Source of the DNA: Pilasporangium apinafurcum
Taxonomy: Eukaryota; Oomycota; Peronosporomycetes; Pythiales; Pythiaceae
Reading direction: 5' to 3'
DNA length: 41,339 nt
Assembly: GCA_001600495.1 (NCBI GenBank)
Contig: BCKE01000087.1
Span: 1 to 41,339 of the forward strand
Position 1 is the first letter of the stretch, and every line of letters starts with the position of its first letter. Below the pieces are notes generated by a model that worked only from the letters and a program-made list of their open reading frames with translations, was not told where the DNA came from and did not search any database. The position numbers and the translations under genes are program-made. Below are positions 10,990-20,397 of this stretch, piece after piece.

Positions 10990-13900
10990 ATGGACGACTG
11001 TACCAAGAAAAGGATCGCGAATCCATCCGCTCCACTTCTTGTATCCATGCCCATCATGAACAGCACAACCAGTAGTACGACTACAGCCGCGTCAGGGGAA
11101 GTTCTAACGAATATTAAAGTCTATTGTCGGCTTCGTCAGCAGAATCAGCTGGAAAAACGCGAGGGAGCGTCACCATGGTATATCTAACCATTTTTGGCAG
11201 CTCTTCATCTAGCTTCATACAGCATGTACTCATTTCGTGTTGTGCTTGTCTGAGGTATATAGTTCGACTGTAATTCATGGTCGCACGTTGTATCTCCGCA
11301 ACGAACGATGCGATGTGGACGAGATTCGTTGCACGTTCGATCGTGTCTTCGACGTCTTCTCAACACAGCAAGAGGTGTACGAACACACGGCACAACCGCT
11401 CGTGCATGAGTTCCTCCAGGGCTACAATTGCACCATTTTTGCATATGGACAAACTGGCTCAGGCAAAACGCATACCATTTTAGGCCCGAAGGACGGTGTA
11501 CTTGTCAAACCGGAAGAAGAAGGCGGCATTATCTCTCGCGTCATCAAAGACCTCTATAAGGAAGTAGACCGCGCGAAGGCGCTGGGTACGAATCCAGCTG
11601 TAGCTGGTGGTAACACCGGCGATTCCATTGATATCACAGTATCATTTGTCGAGATCTATATGGAACAAATCCGTGATCTCTTGGCACCAACCGGAAATGG
11701 CGCAACACCCGCAAATGGTGGGCTCAAGATCCGTGAATCCGCCCAACGTGGCGTCTACATTGAAGAGATGACTCAAGTGCATAGTCTCTCGGAAACCACT
11801 ATGATGGAGCTCGTCAAGACAGGCTCGCTAAATCGCGCGGTGTCTTCGACTCGTATGAATAAGGACTCGAGCCGCAGTCACTCCATCTTGATGATCACAT
11901 GTACGCGCCGCGAAGGGTACAGTGGCGCTCCTCCTCGACGTTCGACCATGTACATCGTGGATTTGGCAGGTTCTGAGTTTGTTAACAAGACCAATGCAAG
12001 TGGAAAGGTGTTGCAAGAGGCCAAAGCTATCAATAAATCGCTCTCGGCGCTGAGCAACGTCATCAAAGCGCTCGTTGAGGGCAAGAAGCATGTACCTTAT
12101 CGTGATTCCAAACTTACACGGCTGTTACAGGATTCACTTGGTGGATCGGCCAAGACATGTCTGATCTTGGCTGCCTCCTGCAGTTCGTACAACATGGCAG
12201 AGACGATCTCGACGCTTAGATTTGGGTTGCGAGCCAAGGAAATCAAGAACCCGGTTGTGACGATGAAACAGGACACTGCAGTCAGTGGATTTGAGGTTGG
12301 AGGCATGTTCAAAGAACTCTATCAGCGGGCTATGGAAGAAATGGAAGAGAAGAACAAGAAAATTGATGAGTTACAGCGGCTTTTGTCCAATGCGTACCAA
12401 GAAAACCAACAACAGCATGTGCATGACGAAGATGAGGGTACAATTGGATTAGATGAAGAAGGAGCTGTGCGTGAACAAGGGCGGAATGCCAGTGAACATG
12501 GTGAACGAAACGAGAGAAATGAAGGAAGTGCGTCACGAGAGACGGAAGTAGACCAAGAATACGCGACTACAAATGAAAGCGACAGTGAAGACGAAGAGGT
12601 CACAATTGCCGCCAAGGAACGAGATGAGCTGCAGCAAGCGAATCGCGTGCTCGAAGAGGAAAATCGCCGACTTTTTGTGGTTTTAGGTGCGCTTGAAGAG
12701 AAACTCGACCATGTGTTAGTCGACTTTTCGACAGGAAAACCAATGTTGCGCCTAAGTAGTCGTGTTTCTATTGATGATACAGCCAGTACGGTCTCCTGCT
12801 CTGATGAGAATGGCGATGGTCTTACACTCAAGGTGTGGCTGCAGAGTGAAAAATGGAGACAGACGTTGGAACCTCGTCCAGAAGTGGATAGTGTGGGAGA
12901 TGCACTAACTGTCCAACAGCTTGAACACGAAGAAGTGACTTTGTCAAACTTGGCGGGTTTGAGTGACAGTCATTCTTCATTTATAACTGAACATTTGGAG
13001 ACCGCTGCACCATCACTATCAATTAGGTCCTGTACAAATACAAGTGACTCGACACCTTGTGTCCATCGCCTCGATGCAGAATCATTGTCCCGACAGATTG
13101 TGGAACTAAAGCTTCAATTACACTATCTCTCGGAGAACATGAAGCTGGTACTGGAGGGAGAACATTATACGATTGTTCAGGAAAACGCACATCTCAAGAC
13201 GCGGATCGAAGAACTCGAGTTCCAAGCGAATCTGAGCAAAGTGACGTTAAACCAGTTGGAAATGAAGAACCGCGCGTGCGAAACGCGGTTAAGCAACCAA
13301 GAAACCCACATCGGCTGTCTCCAGAACTCGCTGCACGAGTATCAGAGCTTGTTCAAGCAGCAGATCATAATGTCGCAGGAGAAGAGTCGGTTGCTCACGG
13401 ATGAACTGGAGTTTTACAAGAAACTATCCAAGTGTACCCAGCAAAGTTGTCAGCATTTCAGTGGCAGCAGTTCGTGCTCACCTGTAAAAGATGGGAACAA
13501 GACACCAAGCCCTCGAAAGGGCCGAACGAACTCCCATTCCCCTCAACATCGAAGTGTGTCCTCCTTAACATCAACGACTCGTACTAGTGCGATGGTCATT
13601 CCTCCTGAGTTGCCCAATGTGTCCACTCTCGACACTAGCACCTCGTTTGGTCACTGGCGTGGATATGGCGATCTGCAAAGTAAACCTCTCACCACATCGC
13701 CCAGTATCAATGAATCTGACACTTCTGCTCCGCTTGGGGCTCCGCTGATGATGAAGGCACAACGCATGATCATCAAACCGACAAATGCCAAATCACCCAA
13801 CGCCAATAAAACGAAAAATTTTGAAGTGCGTCCGATCGGATCACCAACAACTAACCATTCGATATCGGTGAGTTCGTCACCTACTTTTGCGCAACGCATC

Positions 13901-14011
13901 GTCTCCCGAACGACCTCATTACCGGATTTACTGCTAGGGCGAGAGGAACACACTGGGGTTTGTAATGATGTGAGCTTAACCCCATCCTCTGCCGTGTTGG
14001 CTTCAATGTAA
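10990..14011 (+). CDS. Kinesin-1-like motor protein
   Basis: Exons are 10990-11177 and 11263-14011, with an 85-bp intron (donor GTATAT, acceptor TATATAG), giving 978 residues. The junction is chosen because only this acceptor keeps the motor frame. The motor spans about residues 41-392: beta-1 NIKVYCRLR, P-loop GQTGSGKT at 125-132, switch I NKDSSRSH at 262-269, switch II DLAGSE at 296-301, then YRDSKLTRLLQDSLGG. The INKSLSAL, YRDSK and LRFGLRAKEIKN stretches are closest to kinesin-1 (KIF5-type) motors, so plus-end-directed transport on microtubules is expected. A neck and coiled coil begin near 410, with more coiled coil near 480-515 and 660-770. The tail is Ser/Thr/Pro-rich. The motor is at the N-terminus, so it is not a kinesin-14. 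The subfamily is less certain than the kinesin call. Confidence 0.93.
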
Positions 14012-14066
14012 TCATTTACATATCTGCTTAACGTTAAAACTATTCGAAGCAATGGAACTCTTGAAC

Positions 14067-14072
14067 AATAAA
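14067..14072 (+). terminator. Possible polyadenylation signal of the kinesin gene
   Basis: AATAAA lies 56 bp after the kinesin stop codon and before the convergent membrane-protein gene that ends at 14179. It was called only from motif and position. Confidence 0.4.
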
Positions 14073-14178
14073 GCAGGTAACGCGGAAGAATGATCATCGT
14101 CCGTCGCTACTGCATTGCAACGAATAGTTCCTATACTTTTGTAACTTATCTATGCTGTTGACCAATTGTTTGTCATCT

Positions 14179-16842
14179 TTACATGTGTACTCTACTAAGA
14201 GGATCTCCTTTGCGCGAAAATGTGATGCTCTCTACCATATAATTGTCCATCTCGACGGTCTTGCCGGATTCGAAGATCAGTTTCCGCTCATCGACCTGCT
14301 CAGGATATTCATCCTCGATCAGCACGTCAGCGTATTTCGCCGCTGGGTTGGTTGAACTCGTAAACTTGACGCGTTCATGGTTCCCTACAGAAAGCCAGAA
14401 GGAAAAGAAGAAGAGCAAACCAATAGCACCAAAGGTCGGAATCGCGGACGCCAATTGGATTGCAAACTTGACTTCTTTCTTTTCACGATCGCCCTTGAAT
14501 CGAGTACTTGTCCCGAAGTAAAGCCCAGGCACTGCATCTTTCGGCAGTTCTTTGGGAAGAACGACATCTTTGACTGCTGCCTGTTGAAAGAGGTAGTAGA
14601 TCGCAGACGTGTACATGACCTGGCGCGGGTCGTCCAAAAAGTAGTGGTTCTCTTCGACTTGATCGATGTACGCATCCAGCAGTACATGACACTGGTCGCC
14701 TTCGAGTGGTTTATCCCAATCGACTTGCGTAAAGAATTGTGTGTTAAGGTACTCCCACTCGTAGTAGCGATTATCACTTGGATAGTAAAATGGCTGCGCG
14801 TTCAGTGTCACCAAGTCGACGGGCGTCGTGAAATTGGCCCCAAAACGCGCTTGTGGGAGAGTCTTATTCCCCGCCACTAAAACTTGCGTATGATCAGACA
14901 TGGGAGCGGTGAGATTTGTCAGTTGGTGCACCAGTCCATCACAACCATCGGGGGCCCCACACTGAGCAGAGAACATGGAGCTCAAATCTTTCAACTCCCA
15001 GTTAAGTTTCCCAAATGATAACACCAAGTGGCGGCGCGGGTTCTCGATGTATGGAAAGCCAAAGTCTCCTTTCCCATTACTCAGCAAATCGCCACTCATG
15101 TGCGTGCCCAGTCCATAGAGGAAAACTGCATCTGATTGCGCTTGGCAGTTGGTCGGGAGGAAATTGTGTAGATCATTGTCGTATTTGAGGTCCTCAACGG
15201 AACAATTAGTCAGGTACGGCAGCAATTGAATTTGTTTCTTGAATGGAAGTGAACCAGATTTGTCGAGAAAAACGCAACTCTTAGCGCCACAGGTGGCACG
15301 TGGCGTATCGTACGGGTAGAACGTCTGGTTACAGAACAGACTTGCCAAGGTCGCTTCTTGATCATCCGTTAGTGAGCCTATAGTGTCAACCAATTCTGGC
15401 AGCAATGTACCGTCATCGTTGCAGTAGATTGAGACATTGCGATATTGCACGCTACTGGATAATGGGATATCGAGTGTCAAGACGCTCAGGTTCACCTGCG
15501 GTGAGATTACGTACCGCTCAAAGATCACAGTCGATTCGTCCAGTGCCAGCTGCGTGATTGTCGAATTGATCCCACTCATGACTGTGTCCACATATGTTTG
15601 TAGATTATGTGTTGATGGATCATTCCGATCTGCAAGATCCTTGAGCGAACTCACAGCACCATAGCAGGCACGCATACCAGCGTATGGACCGTCCGGGTAG
15701 TAGAGAAATGTCGTGTTGCTTACAAAGTCATCGCTCGTCACGGCGTCCGCGGGAAGATCATCCTGCGTTCGACCGTCGGACCACGTGCACGGATAGTTTA
15801 TCGTGGCGTCAGAGTCTGAAATGGACCGCTCCAGCATCGTCTTGCCTTGGAGGAATAGGTCGTACCAGTCGGAGTAATCGATTCCATCTTCAAAGATCGT
15901 CACATTTTCTTGGACATTTTTAAGGTCACTATAGAGAAAGGAGATACTGTCGTTCGTAGATAGCAGGGCGTTGGGGATAGCAGCGTGGTTCCATGTCTGC
16001 AATGGGAAGCCAAATACTGTGGACGTCGATCGAATGTCTTTGACGGTTGGCAGATCGAGTGAATCGTCCATGAAATCGTCTGATGATGATGTGTTAGGAC
16101 GGATCAAACAGTACGATTCCGGGTAAATTTCGTACGGCGTGACTTTTCGTAGCACTGCTGCACGCAATGCTGTGTATTCAACAGCGTTGCTGGCCGACAA
16201 CGACGAGTTGACCGCAAGTGCAGTGGCTATGAGGTCTTCATCGACAAATACATGCGCGATGCCAGTAATGCGATGCTGGATGTTGATCCCCGCAAACGCG
16301 ACGTTGAGCACGTACATGATCGCCGGCACGAAGAAGAAGAGTGCTATGGACTTGAACCAGCTTTGCTGCAATGTTGACGGGTTGTCTTTCGGATACCAGC
16401 GGAGATTGGTCAAATACATGGACATGACAACAAGAAACACGTGGAACGACGTCTCCATGAGTTCACCCGTGAATGCCACGAGATAACCGCTGATGGACTG
16501 ATAGTACGCAACCTCATCATCTGCTTTCTTGGACGAACCAATGGGATCGACAATATCTTTCTTCAGTGTCACACCATGCAGAAATACTGCGTAGAGCATG
16601 ACAACTACGCCAAGACCGAGTAACACCGCACAAATGAACCGCACCGCCGAGAGTTCTAGTTGCGGATACGGTCGATAGTTATTGGCGCTATCATGCGCAC
16701 CATTGTCGATTTCGATGTCGTTGTGCTTTTTGGCCTTATACATGGGTGAGTTGCCATTAATTGACGAAGATTCGACGATGAACACCGACCCTTCGGTGTT
16801 GGTGTCCTTGTCTGGAATCGAGGAACTTCGCATCCAATGCAT
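14179..16842 (-). CDS. Four-helix membrane glycoprotein, subfamily I, copy 1 (pair 1)
   Basis: Single exon, 887 residues. The ATG at 16842 is preferred because the peptide starts MHWMRSSS, like the sister at 34843 (MHWLQSTT). Predicted topology is a cytosolic N-terminus, helix 1 about 67-90, a short outer loop with IGSSKKAD, helix 2 about 119-146, helix 3 about 165-186, an outer domain of about 600 residues with many N-x-S/T sites and paired cysteines, helix 4 about 797-822 and a cytosolic tail of about 65 residues. Family signatures present are CGAKSCVFLDKSG, NPRRHLVLSF, RQVMYTSAIYYL and, in the tail, EDEYPEQVDERKL ... VESITF. I do not recognise the family and assign no function. It is divergent from the subfamily II gene at 17508 across 665 bp and convergent with the kinesin gene. 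Confidence 0.92.
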   Translation of the reverse strand: MHWMRSSSIPDKDTNTEGSVFIVESSSINGNSPMYKAKKHNDIEIDNGAHDSANNYRPYPQLELSAVRFICAVLLGLGVVVMLYAVFLHGVTLKKDIVDPIGSSKKADDEVAYYQSISGYLVAFTGELMETSFHVFLVVMSMYLTNLRWYPKDNPSTLQQSWFKSIALFFFVPAIMYVLNVAFAGINIQHRITGIAHVFVDEDLIATALAVNSSLSASNAVEYTALRAAVLRKVTPYEIYPESYCLIRPNTSSSDDFMDDSLDLPTVKDIRSTSTVFGFPLQTWNHAAIPNALLSTNDSISFLYSDLKNVQENVTIFEDGIDYSDWYDLFLQGKTMLERSISDSDATINYPCTWSDGRTQDDLPADAVTSDDFVSNTTFLYYPDGPYAGMRACYGAVSSLKDLADRNDPSTHNLQTYVDTVMSGINSTITQLALDESTVIFERYVISPQVNLSVLTLDIPLSSSVQYRNVSIYCNDDGTLLPELVDTIGSLTDDQEATLASLFCNQTFYPYDTPRATCGAKSCVFLDKSGSLPFKKQIQLLPYLTNCSVEDLKYDNDLHNFLPTNCQAQSDAVFLYGLGTHMSGDLLSNGKGDFGFPYIENPRRHLVLSFGKLNWELKDLSSMFSAQCGAPDGCDGLVHQLTNLTAPMSDHTQVLVAGNKTLPQARFGANFTTPVDLVTLNAQPFYYPSDNRYYEWEYLNTQFFTQVDWDKPLEGDQCHVLLDAYIDQVEENHYFLDDPRQVMYTSAIYYLFQQAAVKDVVLPKELPKDAVPGLYFGTSTRFKGDREKKEVKFAIQLASAIPTFGAIGLLFFFSFWLSVGNHERVKFTSSTNPAAKYADVLIEDEYPEQVDERKLIFESGKTVEMDNYMVESITFSRKGDPLSRVHM

Positions 16843-17507
16843 GGTGGAGATCAAGGGAGTGAATTTACTTGTGATGGGAACGTGAGCGAGGCGTCAGGAT
16901 GGTGGGTGAGCAGACGTTCTTTACGAGATCGTCATGCAAAATTGTGTGGTCTTTACTGCGTCTGGCTACATTTTCATGTTGGCGCGGCTGCTCATTCATG
17001 CATAGAACGGTTTTCCATGGAAGGACGCAACAGAGTGATGGTCCAATGGCTACACATTGGGCAGCAAAATGCCAAAACACGTTGACGGTCAGTCGAATAG
17101 AAATGACAAAACACGCTGTAATGGTAATACATAGATATTTTTAACGGCGGAACATAATATACCTTTTTTTGTGAATATGCGTTTATTTGGACCTTCGCAG
17201 GATCGTCGATAGGAAGCCACAGCTGTTAAATTTGGTGCTCAGTGGGTTCATCAATTTCTTATCAAAGGTATATTAATTTATAAGACCATATTATATTATA
17301 TATTTTAAAAGATTGTCATTATAAAATAAATTTAATTTATTTTCACAGTGTTTTTTTGTCACATCATACTGTCTGAAGTGTGGCCAGAAGACATGGTGGC
17401 GGTAGTGTTGACGAGCACAACTGCCAAGAATGAGGATGCGCCATTCGCATTCTGTTTTCTTCCACCAATACATCACATCCCATTGATTCCGCAAATTGTA
17501 ACTGCAC
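16843..17507. promoter_or_regulatory. Shared divergent promoter region, membrane-gene pair 1
   Basis: These 665 bp separate the start codons of a subfamily I gene (minus) and a subfamily II gene (plus). They must hold both promoters. An AT-rich island lies at about 17268-17343, ending about 165 bp before the subfamily II start. Similar islands occur at about the same distance in the other two pairs. No coding sequence is supported. Confidence 0.6.
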
Positions 17508-20249
17508 ATGTCCACTGCCGGTAGCAACAATAACCGGCCGCTACAGCGTCCATTCATCGAAAAGCGGAAGATCGACGACTTCGCCATGTTGCAATCGCCA
17601 CGTGCACATAGCCCCTCGACATTCCAGGAGAAGAATGCAGATTTTCCAAATGATGTCGACGTGGAATTGACACCGCCCTCTGCGCACATCACATTGAAGC
17701 GCAGAGAGTTCTTTTTTTTCGTACTGTTCACGGGTGTCTTTTATGGGGTGTTTACTGCCATTTTCTTGATAGGGATTGTGTTGGATCACGTCTACGAAGA
17801 AGTCGGCTCGTCTAAGAAAGCCGATGCGCTTGTAGAAAAATACAACACCGCCAATAGTTATATCACGGCGCTGCTTGGTGTGTTAATGGGTGTGCATATG
17901 GATAAATTTACGCCAGTTTTCCAAGTGTCACTGCACAATTTTTTTTGGTTTTTGGCCAAATCCGAGCGTTGGTGTGGTGGGAAACGGATCCACAATGCGA
18001 TTCTGTTTATGTTCCCGATTGCGCTGACGGTGATGCTCGAGAACAGCATGAACAGTTTGCAGGCCGCACATTCGACCGTGGGTTTCGAGTCAATCATGCT
18101 CACAGAGGATTTGGCGACGAACTCAAACGTTTCAGTCACCACCAGTAATACTACTACCAACAGCACTAAAACTGTAGTATCTTCAACAATCCTCAAGAAC
18201 GCTATCGACCAACAGACGACACCATTCGCATTTGACACCCAATCGCCGTGTGTGCAGGGCAACGATTCTGTCCTGGGTAACGGGCTACGCATCGTTCCAC
18301 TGCCGGTGCATGAGCTTGATTTGACTTCGGTAGTTTACGGCTTTGTGCCCCGTGAATGGAATAAAGAGGCACTCATGGACGAACTTGAGCCCACGTACTC
18401 ATACAAACTCACGTACGCTGGCTCATTTGACAGTAATCTTCAAGAACCAACCGATTTTGACATGGCAACGGCTTTTACCATCTTCTTCCACGGAAAAATT
18501 ATGGTTGAAAAGGCGCTTGGCGATGCTAAGAATCAAAACTACGCCTGCTCACTCTCCGATGGACGGTATGACCTCGATGTACTATCTAATACGACTACCA
18601 ATGACTCGGCTTCGTCGTCTTCGGGTTCCACTGCTAGTGAACAAAGGCGTATTTTACAATCCACTTCCATCTCCGGCAGTGAATCGACTTCCGCAGAAAC
18701 TAATGGGACAGCCACCGCTCAGGAGGCGGATGACAGTATTGGTCACTGGACTATCGCTCCGAATGGCACGAGGATATGTCAGGGTGCCGTGACTTCGATA
18801 TTTGATATTTTGGCCGCTCAGCAGGAAGAAATGAATATCGGTATTCTGTTTGACCTCATTACCAACGGCATGAACAAGTCCTTTCCTGGATTACTCGACC
18901 TGGACCAGACGGAGCTGATACTAGAGCGCTACAATATCACACCACAAATTTCAGTGGATACCATGCGCATCGATCTGGTGCTGGACGAATCCGTGCACTA
19001 TGGACTCACACCGCAAGATTTACCATGCTTTTTCAACGATACCTGCGAAGAAACATTCTACAACACGAGCGCCTACGTGTTCAGCAACCTCGCTAACTCG
19101 TTTTGTGGGAGCAAAAACTGTGCATTTTTAGATGCTTCGAACACATTTGATCTGCAGAAAGAGATTGGTCTGGTGCCACTGCTGCTCCAGTGCGATGACA
19201 TAGCGTACAGCGGCGACTACCGTGGCTACTACCCGATCAACTGCATCAAACAGGAAAATGCCGCCATTCTCTACGGTATTGGCTCTTATATTACTGGTAG
19301 TGAGTATGGAAGTATCGACGAGACCTACGGCACAGATTTACCGTACATTCTCAACCCACGCAGACACGTTCGTCTAACATTCGCACAACTGACATGGCAT
19401 ACCGAAAACATCCCCAAGGCGTTCAAGGCTGATTGTGCAGAATATACTGACGGTACAACTGCTCCTTGCGACGGACTCTGGTACCATTTGCAGTATAGCG
19501 GCCGATACGTCTTCGCTGGTACGAATGCGTTGCCGACCACCGCGATCCTAAACGCTGAATTGCATGCACCGGTCCAACTCTTACAGCTCAATTCACCAAC
19601 ACTGTATGTGCCCCAGTGGCCTCGGAACGGTAAAATGGTGTCATTAGAGTGGTTGGATTTTAAAGAATTTGACAAATTATCCTGGGATATTTCTTTGTCC
19701 AGCGACGCGTGCTCGGTCTTCATCGACTCGTATTTGCACCAGATCGAGACCAACAACTTCTATCTCGACCGACCGCTCCAGGTTATGTACACAGCGGCGG
19801 TCTATTACTTGCTGCAAGACGGTGCTGTTACGGAGATCAACACGGATAACTCATCAGCGACGACTAAATTGGCTGCTGAGGCCGCCAAAAGTGACATGTT
19901 GAATAAACTGAAGCTCCAGGGCGATCAGCAGATCCGTGAGATACGTGTATCGATTCCTTCGACGTCGTTCTACACGAGTTTCATTGGGTGTATTCTGCTA
20001 CTGGTACTGGCTGCACTGGTGCTGTTATTCCCAACGAGGCGCGTGGCCTATTTCGCTGAAAACACATCCAAGGCACAAGAATTTATCGACATGAGCAAAG
20101 AAGAGGACTATCCACGGCAAGTGTATCGTAAGCAAGTGATCTTCCCCGCCGAGAACCAGCAGGTGTCCATGGACGAGCTGCATATTGAGCATATGACGCT
20201 TGTTGCGACTGAAACACATACAGAAGAGCCATCCACCATTCAGTTCTAA
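17508..20249 (+). CDS. Four-helix membrane glycoprotein, subfamily II, copy 1 (pair 1)
   Basis: Single exon, 913 residues, ATG at 17508. Layout is a cytosolic N-terminal 65 residues, helix 1 about 68-92, an outer loop with VGSSKKAD, helix 2 about 117-148, helix 3 about 163-184, a large outer domain, helix 4 about 823-843 and a tail of about 70 residues. Subfamily II marks are LQAAHSTVGF after helix 3, FFHGKIMVEKA, and a Ser/Thr-rich insert with a basic site RRIL at residues 380-383 (18645-18656). Whole-family marks are CGSKNCAFLDAS, NPRRHVRLTF, LQVMYTAAVYYL, KLQGDQQIREIRVSIP and a tail with EEDYPRQV. The function is unknown. The 3' end converges with the next subfamily I gene, 148 bp away. 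Confidence 0.93.
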   Translation: MSTAGSNNNRPLQRPFIEKRKIDDFAMLQSPRAHSPSTFQEKNADFPNDVDVELTPPSAHITLKRREFFFFVLFTGVFYGVFTAIFLIGIVLDHVYEEVGSSKKADALVEKYNTANSYITALLGVLMGVHMDKFTPVFQVSLHNFFWFLAKSERWCGGKRIHNAILFMFPIALTVMLENSMNSLQAAHSTVGFESIMLTEDLATNSNVSVTTSNTTTNSTKTVVSSTILKNAIDQQTTPFAFDTQSPCVQGNDSVLGNGLRIVPLPVHELDLTSVVYGFVPREWNKEALMDELEPTYSYKLTYAGSFDSNLQEPTDFDMATAFTIFFHGKIMVEKALGDAKNQNYACSLSDGRYDLDVLSNTTTNDSASSSSGSTASEQRRILQSTSISGSESTSAETNGTATAQEADDSIGHWTIAPNGTRICQGAVTSIFDILAAQQEEMNIGILFDLITNGMNKSFPGLLDLDQTELILERYNITPQISVDTMRIDLVLDESVHYGLTPQDLPCFFNDTCEETFYNTSAYVFSNLANSFCGSKNCAFLDASNTFDLQKEIGLVPLLLQCDDIAYSGDYRGYYPINCIKQENAAILYGIGSYITGSEYGSIDETYGTDLPYILNPRRHVRLTFAQLTWHTENIPKAFKADCAEYTDGTTAPCDGLWYHLQYSGRYVFAGTNALPTTAILNAELHAPVQLLQLNSPTLYVPQWPRNGKMVSLEWLDFKEFDKLSWDISLSSDACSVFIDSYLHQIETNNFYLDRPLQVMYTAAVYYLLQDGAVTEINTDNSSATTKLAAEAAKSDMLNKLKLQGDQQIREIRVSIPSTSFYTSFIGCILLLVLAALVLLFPTRRVAYFAENTSKAQEFIDMSKEEDYPRQVYRKQVIFPAENQQVSMDELHIEHMTLVATETHTEEPSTIQF

Positions 20250-20397
20250 GATAGGGAAGTTTCATTGACGATACACCAAGGAGGGGTAAAGTCAAAAAGT
20301 TTTAGTGGGCAATAATCATGGTTTGTTTTTACCTATTCAGTATCTATACAAGGATGATAGTTCCGAACGCATTAATAGTAGAAAGCATTGATTCTCT